Shown here one piece after another: positions 38,241 through 46,215 of a stretch of 64,000 bases of DNA. The notes beneath the pieces are model-generated. The model did no database searches. It saw only the letters and a program-made list of their open reading frames with translations, and had not been told where the DNA came from. The stretch comes from Teichococcus rhizosphaerae (GTDB lineage: Bacteria > Pseudomonadota > Alphaproteobacteria > Acetobacterales > Acetobacteraceae): assembly GCF_002631185.1 (NCBI RefSeq), contig NZ_PDNU01000032.1, positions 1-64,000 on the forward strand. The letters run 5' to 3'. The stretch's first letter is position 1. Each line of letters begins with the position of its first letter. The position numbers were made by a program, and so were the translations under genes.

Positions 38241-38992
38241 GCCGGCATCCTCTCGGCGATGCGGCCAAGCCAGTGCAGCACCGCCGCAGGGCCGGGAAAG
38301 TCGCGCGGGATGCGGTAGCCGGTGCCGCCGAGCGCCTTGCAGGCCTCGATGCCGAACTCGTCGGTCACGTCGTCGCCGATGAAGATGGGCACGCGGCCGG
38401 CAAAGGGCGGGTGGCGCATCAGCCAGGAAACGGCGACGCCCTTGTCCGTGGCGCGCGGGCGCAGCTCGGCCGCGGCATGGGCGGGCAGCACCTGGAACTC
38501 GCTGCCGGCGGCAAGGCCGTGCAGGAAGGCGGCCGTCTCCTCGCCGCGCTCCGGCACGGCGCGGAAATGCAGCACGAAGCCATGCTTCTTCTCCTCCAGC
38601 AGCAGGCCGGGCCGGGCCTCCACGAAGGCTTCCGCCGCGGCGCGCCACGCCTCGGGCGGAAAGGGCGGCGGCGGCATGGGCGGGATGGCGGCGCCGGGCA
38701 GGGCGGAGGCGTCGATGATGGTGCCGTGCTCGGCGGCGAAGGCGATGGGCGGGGTGCCGGCCAGCCCTCCCCGGGTCAGCGCCCGCGCCACCTCCAGCCC
38801 GCGTCCGGTGACGATGGCCACCGCCCCGCCGAGGCCCGCCGACAGCCGCGCCAGCAGCGGCGGCAGCTGCGGCGGCACCACCACGGCATCCGGCCGGGGC
38901 GCGATCTCGAGCAGGGTGCCGTCGAGGTCCAGGAAAAGCGCGGCGTCGCGCTGGGGCAGGGGCGGGCTGTCCGGAAAGGCGTTATGCTCCAT
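38237..38992 (-). CDS. otsB: Trehalose-6-phosphate phosphatase
   Basis: OtsB dephosphorylates trehalose-6-phosphate. The 251-residue HAD-superfamily product has the nucleophile motif DLDGTLLEI (Asp22/Asp24). It also has a cap domain, the ATDKGVAVSWLMRH segment and motif IV GDDVTDEFGIEA. The ATG at 38992 gives MEHNAFPDSPPLPQRDAALF. It is the first gene of a three-gene overlapping operon. A region of about 190 bases separates its start from DUF2155 on the same strand. Confidence 0.94.
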   Translation of the reverse strand: MEHNAFPDSPPLPQRDAALFLDLDGTLLEIAPRPDAVVVPPQLPPLLARLSAGLGGAVAIVTGRGLEVARALTRGGLAGTPPIAFAAEHGTIIDASALPGAAIPPMPPPPFPPEAWRAAAEAFVEARPGLLLEEKKHGFVLHFRAVPERGEETAAFLHGLAAGSEFQVLPAHAAAELRPRATDKGVAVSWLMRHPPFAGRVPIFIGDDVTDEFGIEACKALGGTGYRIPRDFPGPAAVLHWLGRIAERMPA

Positions 38993-39205
38993 GGTGTTCC
39001 GATATGGCTGGATGCGGAGGGATGGGGAACCCTGGGCCGGGGATCTCTTTCCCCAAATCCCGCGGCGGCCCGCAGGATGGAGCACGCTGGCGGGATTGTG
39101 ACCCGCCCGCCCGCCTTCCGCCACCCGTCGCTGCCCCCCCCGGCCGGCGCCCCCGGGCCGGCGCCAACGGGTGGGAACCACCGGGGCGGAATCAGCCGGC
39201 CGGCC

Positions 39206-39601
39206 TCAGGAGCATTCCAGCACGCGCAGGTCGTAGACCGGGTGCTCCAGCATCGACACGCCCGGGGCGTTGGCGAACATCCAGCCGCGGAACACCGGGA
39301 TGCCGCGCGAATCGTTGCGGGTTTCCAGCACCTCCAGCCAGGCGGCGGCGTCCGGCACCTCCTCGGGGGGACGGGCGTTGCAGGCATGCACGATCACCCG
39401 CAGCGTGCCGAAGCCGACCGGCTGGCCGACCGGCGTGTCGAGAAGGGTGATGCGCGCCGTCACCTTGTCCAGCGCCTGGAGCCGGGCGTTGCGCTTAGGC
39501 ACCCAGCCCGGGTCCTGCGGCTGGGCGCGGGCGGGCGGGGCCGGCAGGGCGGCGGCACCCAGCAGCAGGCCGAGCAGCAGCGCCGGCAGGCGGCGGCGCA
39601 T
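39206..39601 (-). CDS. DUF2155-domain periplasmic protein
   Basis: The 131-residue product has a signal peptide (about 26 residues, ending PPARAQ). The alphaproteobacterial DUF2155 core includes RITLLDTPVGQPVGFGTLRV, the Cys in VHACNARPPEE and FRGWMFANAPGVSMLEHPVY, and the protein ends DLRVLECS. Two Cys could form a disulfide. The family's role is unknown, but it habitually sits beside the NDUFA12-type gene, as here. Its ATG overlaps the preceding stop by one base. Confidence 0.92.
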   Translation of the reverse strand: MRRRLPALLLGLLLGAAALPAPPARAQPQDPGWVPKRNARLQALDKVTARITLLDTPVGQPVGFGTLRVIVHACNARPPEEVPDAAAWLEVLETRNDSRGIPVFRGWMFANAPGVSMLEHPVYDLRVLECS

Positions 39602-39870
39602 CAGCCGGCGCTCCCGGCGCCCGGGGTAGGACCAGGGGCAGGACCAGAAGGGGCCCCGGCGCGGCGCGGGCTGGGCAGGGACTGCACCAGCTCGGCCAGG
39701 ATGCGGCGCATCGCCGCCTCGTCCACGCCCATCAGCACGGCGTCCTCCAGCAGGTCCCGCAGCATGGCCGCCGCTTCCCGGTGGTTCTCGGCCAGCACCT
39801 TCAGCTTCTCGCGGCAGGAAACGGGCTGGCCGTTGGCGCCCGGCCAGCGGGCCGGCGGCTCCAGGCTCAT
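39601..39870 (-). CDS. Small hypothetical protein between mlaD and DUF2155 genes
   Basis: The 89-residue product has no signal peptide or membrane helix. It contains a helical part (REKLKVLAENHREAAAMLRD, LLEDAVLMGVDEAAMRRILA) and a Pro/Gly-rich tail. The gene overlaps both neighbours: four bases with mlaD upstream, one base with the DUF2155 gene downstream. That argues it is really translated. I do not recognise the family. Confidence 0.75.
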   Translation of the reverse strand: MSLEPPARWPGANGQPVSCREKLKVLAENHREAAAMLRDLLEDAVLMGVDEAAMRRILAELVQSLPSPRRAGAPSGPAPGPTPGAGSAG

Positions 39871-40397
39871 GGCCGGCCGGAAGGCGCGGGCGCCGGGCCC
39901 TGGGGCTGCTCGCCCTCCTGCTGGCGCGCGGTGTTCGAGGTCAGCTCGGTCACCGAGAAGATGAAGCGCCCGAGCAGCGACTCGAGGCTGACGGCGGACT
40001 GGGTGATGCCGATCTCCTGGCCGTCCCGCAGCATGGTCTCGGAGCCGCCCGGCACCAGCGCGACATACTTGCCGCCCAGCAGGCTTTCCGAGGTGATCTC
40101 GGCCGAGCTGTCCTCGGGGATGGCGATGCCGGAATCGACGCGCAGCCGCAGCACCGCGAGATAGGTCTGCGGGTCGATGCGCTGCTCCAGCACGCTGCCC
40201 ACCTTGACGCCGCCGATGCGCACGTCGGCGCCGGGGGTCAGCCCGTCGATGCGGTCGAACTTGGCGCTGAGGGTGATGCCGCCGCTGCCGCCGCCCAGGC
40301 TGCGCCCGGACTGGCCCAGCGCGAAGGCCAGGAAGACGGCCGCCACCAGCACCACCACGGCGCCGGTGAGGATCTCGGCGATGTTGCGTCCCTGCAT
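39867..40397 (-). CDS. mlaD: MCE-domain phospholipid transport protein MlaD
   Basis: MlaD is an inner-membrane-anchored MCE ring protein that binds lipid in retrograde phospholipid transport. The 176-residue product has one TM helix (ILTGAVVVLVAAVFLAFALG). Its MCE domain includes FDRIDGLTPGADVRIGGVKV and SLLGGKYVALVPGGSETMLR. The ATG at 40397 places the helix at residues 8-27; a GTG at 40451 overlapping the previous gene would add 18 residues. mlaE, mlaF and mlaC are not adjacent. Confidence 0.9.
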   Translation of the reverse strand: MQGRNIAEILTGAVVVLVAAVFLAFALGQSGRSLGGGSGGITLSAKFDRIDGLTPGADVRIGGVKVGSVLEQRIDPQTYLAVLRLRVDSGIAIPEDSSAEITSESLLGGKYVALVPGGSETMLRDGQEIGITQSAVSLESLLGRFIFSVTELTSNTARQQEGEQPQGPAPAPSGRP

Positions 40398-40443
40398 GCG
40401 GCTGCCCGCGACCTTTCCTGGGAGGACCTGCCCGGACACGGCC

Positions 40444-40800
40444 TCAGCCACCCGGGGTCCAGGCTTCGTAGTCGCCGGCCGTGGGGGCGCGGCGGGCGCC
40501 GGCGTAGTCGTGACCCGGCGGGCGGTAGGCCTGGGCGGTGCCGGTCAGGTTGCGCTGGTGCTCGCGCTGCCAGGGGTAGCGCTTCTGCTCGGAAAGCGGC
40601 GCGTCGGTCACGTGGTGCAGCCAGCAATGCCATTCGGGCGGCACGGTGGTCGGGTCCGGCTCGCCGGCATAGAGCACGAAGCGGCGCTTGCGGCCATAGC
40701 CGAGCCAGGACTTGCGGCTCTCGTAATAGGTGTTTCCGAAGCGGTCGGTGCCGATCTTGCTGGCGGTGAGGCCAGTGGTCAGCCGCTGCAGGAAGGACAT
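40444..40800 (-). CDS. NDUFA12-type accessory subunit of NADH:ubiquinone oxidoreductase
   Basis: The 118-residue protein is the bacterial homologue of mitochondrial B17.2/NDUFA12, a supernumerary complex I subunit found in alphaproteobacteria. It shows KIGTDRFGNTYYESRKSWLG, RRFVLYAGEPDPTTVPPEWH, CWLHHVTDAPLSEQKRYPWQ and LTGTAQAYRPPGHDY. It starts the NDUFA12-mlaD-hypothetical-DUF2155 unit. The core nuo operon is elsewhere. The ATG at 40800 is chosen for the standard MSFLQRL-like opening. Confidence 0.95.
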   Translation of the reverse strand: MSFLQRLTTGLTASKIGTDRFGNTYYESRKSWLGYGRKRRFVLYAGEPDPTTVPPEWHCWLHHVTDAPLSEQKRYPWQREHQRNLTGTAQAYRPPGHDYAGARRAPTAGDYEAWTPGG

Positions 40801-41033
40801 GTCTCGGTCGGTTCCATGGCTGGGCGAGGGGATCGCGGTTACGGCCTCGCTCCCGGGGGGAGAGGGGGGTGTGCGCCGCCGGCTTCCTTCGCACATGCGG
40901 CGGCCGGGGGGAAGGGTGGCACGGAAGGGGGCTTCCCCTCCACCGCCGGCACGGCACCATATTGGCCGCCTGTTTGCTGATTTACCACCATATGCGGCTT
41001 CCGCGTGGGGCGGGGCAGCGGTAGCCTGGACGC

Positions 41034-42620
41034 ATGGCACGGATCATGGCCGGGGTTTCCGGCACCTCCTGGGAAGGTCTCGCGCTGCGGCGCGCGCGCG
41101 CGGCGGCCGACCCGGATTCCGCGCCGCGCGCCGTCGCTCTCCCGGCGAGCTGGGAGGATGGCGCGGCCGAGGCCCTGGCGGCGCTGGCCCCCGGCTCCGG
41201 CCCCGTCTCGCTGCCCGCCCTGGCCGAGGACTGGATCGGCCGCCTCGCCGCCCGCGCCGTGTCGCTGAAGCTGCTGGAGGCGGCGGAGGCCGAGGCCCTG
41301 GCGCGGGCGCTGCGCGCCCTGCTGCTGGCCCGGCGCGGCGCCCCCGGCGCCAGCCTGTGGCGCAACGACGCCAAGGCCGAGCCGCGCTTCGTGCTGAACC
41401 TGCCCGCCTTCCTGGACGAGGCGGGCGGCTTCGACCACGCCGCCTATGCCGCGGCCACCGGCACCGCCGTGCGGGCGCTGGAGGTGGCAACGGGCGGCAA
41501 GGCCACGCGGCTGCGCGTCGGCTTCGCCGACCTCGCCGGGCTGCTGGCGGCGCTGGGCCTGGCCTACGACTCGGCCGAGGCGCGCGATGTCGGCACCTGC
41601 CTGTCCGCCCTGACGCGCGGCGCCGCCGAGCAGGCCAGCGCCGCCCTGGCCGAGCGCCTGGGCGCGCGGGAGCCCGCCGCGCTGCTGTGGCCGGCGCCGC
41701 CCGCCCGCTGCGCCGTGCCCGGCCTCGCCGCCGCCGCCCGCCGCGCGCTGGATGCCGCCGGCGCCACACAGGGGCTGCGCCATGCCGGCTGCTTCGCCCT
41801 GACGGTGCCCGACGCGGCCGAGGCGCTGCTCGGCATCGAGACGGGCGGCCTCGCCCCCGCCCAGGGCGCCACCCGGCTGGCACGCGACGAAGCGGGCCGG
41901 GTGGCGGAGCAGCCCACCCTGGCCGCGCGCCGCGCCATGGCCTGGCAGGGCGAGCGGGCCATGGCGCTGCTGGCCCCCATGCCCGATTCGGCGCGCGAGG
42001 CGATGGAAGCCGCCATCCGCCCCTACCTGCACGCCGCGAGCCCGGTGCCGGCGGCCCGGCCGCTGCCGGCGCGCCCGTTGCCGCCGCCGCGCCCCGCTGC
42101 CGCCCATGGGGCCGCCCATGGGACCGCTCCCGGCCTCGCCCGGCACGGGCAGGTGTGGCGCGTCGTGGTCGGCGGCCACCGCGTCACGCTGCGCGCCACC
42201 CACGCGGCCACGGGCGGGCTGGCCGAGATCGGGCTTTCCGCCGGCGGCAAGGAGGGCAGCGGCTCCCGCGGCCTGCTTGAAGGCCTGGTCCGGTCGGTGA
42301 ACATCGGCCTCGCGCGCGGCGTGCCGCTGTCGGACTATGTCGGCAGCTTCGCCTATGCCCGCTTCGGCCCCGCCGGCGCGGTGGAGGGCGATCCCGAGAT
42401 CCTTTGCGCCACCTCGGTGCTGGACTGGGCCTTCCGCCGGCTGGCCATCGCGCATCTGGGGGGCGAGGAGGCGCGGCGCCTCTGGCCCGATCCTTCGCCG
42501 GAGGAATGCGCGGCGGAGGCCGCCTTCACGCCGGGCGACCGGGGCCCGATGCTGCCGCTGGACCTGCCGGCGCAGCCCTCGCCCGCCGCCCGGCGGCGCA
42601 CCCTCCGCCTGGTGGGCTGA
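41034..42620 (+). CDS. Ribonucleotide-reductase-like protein with C-terminal TSCPD domain
   Basis: The 528-residue product ends in a TSCPD domain. The segments are VWRVVVGGHRVTLRATHA, GLLEGLVRSVNIGLARGVPL, FAYARFGPAGAVEGDPEILC and TSVLDWAFRRLAIAHLG. These are as found at the end of B12-dependent (class II) reductases. The middle part has VGFADLAGLLAALGLAYDSA, which recalls reductase barrel segments. The N-terminal half with the active-site and radical cysteines is absent, so catalysis is unlikely. It faces NDUFA12 across a 233-base divergent region. The role is unknown; a regulator or remnant of NrdJ are options. Confidence 0.75.
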   Translation: MARIMAGVSGTSWEGLALRRARAAADPDSAPRAVALPASWEDGAAEALAALAPGSGPVSLPALAEDWIGRLAARAVSLKLLEAAEAEALARALRALLLARRGAPGASLWRNDAKAEPRFVLNLPAFLDEAGGFDHAAYAAATGTAVRALEVATGGKATRLRVGFADLAGLLAALGLAYDSAEARDVGTCLSALTRGAAEQASAALAERLGAREPAALLWPAPPARCAVPGLAAAARRALDAAGATQGLRHAGCFALTVPDAAEALLGIETGGLAPAQGATRLARDEAGRVAEQPTLAARRAMAWQGERAMALLAPMPDSAREAMEAAIRPYLHAASPVPAARPLPARPLPPPRPAAAHGAAHGTAPGLARHGQVWRVVVGGHRVTLRATHAATGGLAEIGLSAGGKEGSGSRGLLEGLVRSVNIGLARGVPLSDYVGSFAYARFGPAGAVEGDPEILCATSVLDWAFRRLAIAHLGGEEARRLWPDPSPEECAAEAAFTPGDRGPMLPLDLPAQPSPAARRRTLRLVG

Positions 42621-42663
42621 GCGGCGCCGCTTCCTTCCGACGCATCTGAGAGGAGTTTGTCCC

Positions 42664-43137
42664 ATGGCCGGACGCATCGAGTCGCGCCTCGCCGAGCTTG
42701 GCATCACCCTGCCCGTGCCAGCGGCGCCGGTGGCCAACTATGTGCCCTTCACCGTGCTGGCGGGCGGCACGCTGGTGGTGGTTTCCGGCCAGGTGCCGAT
42801 GCGCGAGGGCAAGGTGGCCTTCACCGGCAAGCTGGGCGAGGTGATCGACATCGAGACGGGGCAGCAGGCGGCGCAGCTCTGCCTGATCAACGTGCTGGCG
42901 CAGCTCCGGGCGGCGGTGGGCGACCTCGACCGGGTGACGCGCGTGGCGCGCCTCGGCGGCTTCATCGCCGCGGGCCCCGGCTTCACCCAGCACGCCCAGG
43001 TGATGAACGGCGCCTCCGACCTCGCCGTGGCGGTGTTCGGCGAGGCGGGGCGGCATGCCCGCAGCACCATCGGCGTGCCCTCCCTGCCGATGGACGCGGC
43101 GGTCGAGGTCGAGGGGATGTTCGAGGTGGCGGCGTGA
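42664..43137 (+). CDS. RidA/YjgF-family protein
   Basis: The 157-residue product belongs to the longer RidA-like group. It has LVVVSGQVPMREGKVAFTGK, GQQAAQLCLINVLAQLRAAV and GFTQHAQVMNGASDLAVAVF, ending VEVEGMFEVAA. RidA deaminates reactive enamine/imine intermediates; this subgroup may lack the catalytic Arg of true RidA, so activity is uncertain. A gaggag ribosome site precedes the ATG. Its stop overlaps the GNAT gene (GTGA). Confidence 0.9.
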   Translation: MAGRIESRLAELGITLPVPAAPVANYVPFTVLAGGTLVVVSGQVPMREGKVAFTGKLGEVIDIETGQQAAQLCLINVLAQLRAAVGDLDRVTRVARLGGFIAAGPGFTQHAQVMNGASDLAVAVFGEAGRHARSTIGVPSLPMDAAVEVEGMFEVAA

Positions 43138-43565
43138 GCACGGCGCTGCCGTCGATCGAGGTCAGCGACGCGGCCGACGCGGATGCGCAGGGCGTGGTGC
43201 TCCAGGGCATCCTCGCCTTCAACGAGGCGGCGGTGGGCCCATCCGGCCGCCGCCCGCTCTCGGTGCTGGTGCGCGACCCGGAAACGGGCGCGGTGCGCGG
43301 CGGCCTGACCGGGCGCACGGACAAGAAGTGGCTGTTCATCGAGCTGTTCTACCTGCCCGAGGACCTGCGCCGCGGCGGCCTCGGCGCCGAGCTGATCGCG
43401 CGGGCGGAAGCGGAGGCGAAGGCGCGCGGCTGCGTCGGCGCCTGGCTGGACAGCTACAGCTTCCAGGCGCCGGAGTTCTACCGCAAGCAGGGCTACACCG
43501 AGTTCGGCCATGTGCCGGACAACCCGCCCGGCCATGTGCGCCACTTCTTCCGCAAGGTGTTCTGA
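43134..43565 (+). CDS. GNAT-family N-acetyltransferase
   Basis: The 143-residue GNAT protein has the acetyl-CoA site LPEDLRRGGLGAELIARAEA and the C-terminal AWLDSYSFQAPEFYRKQGYT. It starts with GTG 43134, overlapping the RidA stop by four bases, so the two form a translationally coupled pair. The substrate is unknown; a metabolite detoxification role beside RidA is inference. Confidence 0.88.
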   Translation: MSTALPSIEVSDAADADAQGVVLQGILAFNEAAVGPSGRRPLSVLVRDPETGAVRGGLTGRTDKKWLFIELFYLPEDLRRGGLGAELIARAEAEAKARGCVGAWLDSYSFQAPEFYRKQGYTEFGHVPDNPPGHVRHFFRKVF

Positions 43566-43591
43566 GCGGCTCCGGCTGGACGGAACAGCCA

Positions 43592-43628
43592 GGGGCGGGG
43601 CGGCCGGGGGCGGGGCGGCCGGGGGCGG
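43592..43628. repeat. GC-only 15-bp tandem repeat
   Basis: About 2.5 copies of ggggcggggcggccg lie between the GNAT gene and ycjX (43592-43606, 43607-43621, partial to 43628). It contains no A or T. It could be a slippage product; no function is evident. Confidence 0.8.
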
Positions 43629-43684
43629 TTCAATCTTCCGCCCGGCCTCCCCACATGGAGCGATGACAGACAAGGCGGAGGCGG

Positions 43685-45100
43685 ATGGCGGCAGGATTCG
43701 GTCTGCCCGGGTTGGACCTGCTCGGGCAGGGGCTGACCCGGCTCACCAGCGAGGCGGAACGGGCGCTCAACGAGACGACGCTGCGGATCGCCATCACCGG
43801 CCTCAGCCGCTCCGGCAAGACGGTGTTCATCACCTCCCTCATCGCCAACCTGCTGGCCATGGGGCGGGGGCGGGACACGCTGCCGGCGCTGCGCCGCCGC
43901 ATGGCGGAGGAGGGGCGGCGCATCCAGGCGGTGCGGCTGGAGCCCGCCGGCACCCAGGCGCTCGACTGGTTCGACGCCGCCGACAAGCTGCGCGACCTGG
44001 CCGGCGCCACCCCGCACTGGCCGCCCCGCACCAGCGACCTGGCCAGCGCCACCCTGACCCTGGTGGTGGAGCGGCCCGGCGAATGGGGCCGCTGGCTGCC
44101 GGCGCGCCGGGTGCGGCTCGAGATCCTGGACTATCCGGGCGAATGGCTGCTGGACCTGCCGCTGCTGGACCAGAGCTACGAGGAATGGTCCGCCGCCACC
44201 CTGGCGCAGCTCCGGCAGCCGCCGCGCGCCGCCCTGGCCGGGGATTTCCTGGCCTTCCTGGCCGGGCTGGACCGCAACGCGCCGGCCGACGATGCCGTGG
44301 CCAAGCGCGGCTTCCTGCTCTACCGCGACCTGCTGGCGGCGGCGCGGGACCGGCACGGGCTGCGCTGGCTGCAGCCGGGGCGCTTCCTGGTGCCCGGCCC
44401 CAAGGGCGAGAGCCCGATGATGTGGTTCTTTCCGCTGGCGGGGCAGGGCAGCGCGGGTGCGGGCAGCCTGCGCGCCGCCCTGGCCGAGCGGTTCGACGCC
44501 TATCGCGACGATATGCGCCGCAGCTACTTCGACCCCTGGTTCGCCCGCTTCGACCGGCAGGTGGTGCTGGTCGATGCGCTGGGCGCGCTCTGCGCGGGCG
44601 AGGGCGCCTTCACCGATGCGCGGCAGGCGGTGGCGCGGATCGCCCAGGCCTATGACGCCCGCTCGCGCTCCCGCTGGCTCGGGCTGCGCACGCTGAAGCG
44701 CGTGGCCTTCGTCGCCACCAAGGCGGACTATGTGCCGCAGGCGCAGCGCGAGGCGTTTCTCGGCCTGTTCCGCGGCATGGTGGGCCTGGGCGGTGGCGCC
44801 GGAGACCCGGCCGTGACGCATGCCGCGCTGGCCGCGCTGCGCTGCACGGAGGAGGGCGAGTCGCCCGCCTCGGGCGCGCCGGTGGTGTATGGCGTGCCGA
44901 TGGGCGAGGCGCGGCGGCGGCCCTTCCGCCCGGGGCAGATCCCGCCGCAGCCGCCCGCCCCGGGCGATGCCTTCTGGCGCCGCCCCTATTTCGAGCTGCC
45001 CGTGTTCCGCCCGCCGGTGATCGACCCGGACGGGCGGGAGGGCCTGCCGCACCTGGAGATGGACCGGCTGATCGCCTGGCTGCTGGAGGATGCGCTGTGA
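43685..45100 (+). CDS. ycjX: YcjX-family P-loop GTPase-like protein
   Basis: The 471-residue product is a YcjX homologue with Walker A GLSRSGKT (residues 39-46). It has LEILDYPGEWLLDLPLLDQS (Walker B/G3-like), the FDPWFARFDRQVVLVDALGA region and VAFVATKADYV, which resembles a G4 NKxD-type element (TKAD). YcjX is a stress-induced ATP/GTPase of ill-defined role, usually paired with YcjF, as here 34 bases downstream. The ATG at 43685 lies after a purine-rich ggaggcgg. Confidence 0.93.
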   Translation: MAAGFGLPGLDLLGQGLTRLTSEAERALNETTLRIAITGLSRSGKTVFITSLIANLLAMGRGRDTLPALRRRMAEEGRRIQAVRLEPAGTQALDWFDAADKLRDLAGATPHWPPRTSDLASATLTLVVERPGEWGRWLPARRVRLEILDYPGEWLLDLPLLDQSYEEWSAATLAQLRQPPRAALAGDFLAFLAGLDRNAPADDAVAKRGFLLYRDLLAAARDRHGLRWLQPGRFLVPGPKGESPMMWFFPLAGQGSAGAGSLRAALAERFDAYRDDMRRSYFDPWFARFDRQVVLVDALGALCAGEGAFTDARQAVARIAQAYDARSRSRWLGLRTLKRVAFVATKADYVPQAQREAFLGLFRGMVGLGGGAGDPAVTHAALAALRCTEEGESPASGAPVVYGVPMGEARRRPFRPGQIPPQPPAPGDAFWRRPYFELPVFRPPVIDPDGREGLPHLEMDRLIAWLLEDAL

Positions 45101-45134
45101 CCTGCCTGGATGTCCTGCTTCCCCGGAGTGCCCG

Positions 45135-46130
45135 ATGAACGCCGGCCCCGGCTGGGACGACGAGCCCCAACGCCCCGTGCGCGCCCCCACCCGCGCGCCG
45201 GATCCGCGGCGCCCGCCCGGGCTTGCGCCCGATTCCGGGCTCGGGGTCATGCCCGATGCCATGCCGGGCGCGGCGCTGGGCCCCGGCCTCGGCCAGCCCA
45301 CCGAGGGCGGGCTGATCCGCCATGGCGAGCCCATGGCGCTGCAAGGGCCGGATGCGGTGCGGAGCGCCGGCTGGCTCGCCTCGCTCGGCACGCTGGGGCT
45401 GGCCGCGGCGCTGCTGGTGCTGGGCAGCTTCGGCCTGTGGCTGGGGCTGATGGTGAACGACCTGTTCGCCGCCTCGCCGGTGCTGGGCTGGCTGGGCAGC
45501 GCGCTCGGCCTCGGCGTGGGCGGGTTGCTGGCGGTGGCGGCGGGGCGGGAATGGCGCGCGCTGCGCCGGCTCGACTCGCTGGAGCGGCTGGCCGCCCGCG
45601 TGCGCGAGACGCCGGACGCCGCCCCGCCGCCGCCCGCCCTGCTGGACTGGGCGGAGGCCGTGGCGCGCCGCCTGCCCGAGGCGGTGCCCGCCGTGGCCAC
45701 GCTGCGCCGCGCCGCCACCATGGCCGAGGCGCGCGGCCTGCTCGCCGCCGGGCTGCTGCCGGTGCTGGACGCGCGGACCCGGAGCCTGGGCGGGCAGGCG
45801 GCGCGGCAGGTGTTCCTCGCCACCGCCGTCATCCCCTCGCCCGTGCTGGACGCGCTGGCCATGGGCTGGCTCGGCCTGCGGCTGATGCGGCAGGTGGCGG
45901 TGCTGCACGGGGTGCGCCCCGGCACGCTGGTGCTGGGCCGGCTGCTGCGGCGGCTGGCGCTCTCGGCCGGCCTCGCGGCGGGCGCGGAGGTCGTGACGGA
46001 GGCCGGTGTCGAGCAGCTGGTGGAGGGCCATGCGGCGAAGCTCGCGGGCGGTGCGGCGGGAGCGGCGGTGGCCGCCCGCCGCATGGTGCGCCTGGCCGGC
46101 GCCACCGCCCTGGCCTGCCGCCCGCTCTGA
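45135..46130 (+). CDS. ycjF: YcjF-like DUF697 inner-membrane protein
   Basis: The 331-residue product begins with a Pro-rich cytosolic region of about 75 residues. Two TM helices follow (GTLGLAAALLVLGSFGLWLG and LGWLGSALGLGVGGLLAVAA). The DUF697 domain has RRLDSLERLAARVRET and RQVFLATAVIPSPVLDALAM. Pairing with ycjX is conserved across Proteobacteria and suggests a common stress-related complex. A hairpin repeat follows its stop. Confidence 0.88.
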   Translation: MNAGPGWDDEPQRPVRAPTRAPDPRRPPGLAPDSGLGVMPDAMPGAALGPGLGQPTEGGLIRHGEPMALQGPDAVRSAGWLASLGTLGLAAALLVLGSFGLWLGLMVNDLFAASPVLGWLGSALGLGVGGLLAVAAGREWRALRRLDSLERLAARVRETPDAAPPPPALLDWAEAVARRLPEAVPAVATLRRAATMAEARGLLAAGLLPVLDARTRSLGGQAARQVFLATAVIPSPVLDALAMGWLGLRLMRQVAVLHGVRPGTLVLGRLLRRLALSAGLAAGAEVVTEAGVEQLVEGHAAKLAGGAAGAAVAARRMVRLAGATALACRPL

Positions 46131-46136
46131 ACGGAC

Positions 46137-46180
46137 AGAAAAAAGAAGGGGTCCAGGGGAATTCCTTCCCCTGGCCTTGC
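46137..46180 (+). repeat. Intergenic hairpin repeat, copy 1
   Basis: A purine run (agaaaaaagaagggg, 46137-46151) is followed by a 9-bp stem ccaggggaa / ttcccctgg with a ttcc loop (46153-46174) and ccttg. The same order, purine run then ggggaa-TTCN-ttcccc hairpin then ggccttg, recurs at 50319-50377 after an unrelated gene. It sits six bases past the ycjF stop. Confidence 0.7.
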
Positions 46181-46215
46181 TTGCAGCTTTCCGGCCGCGG
46201 CGCACATGCTGGGCC

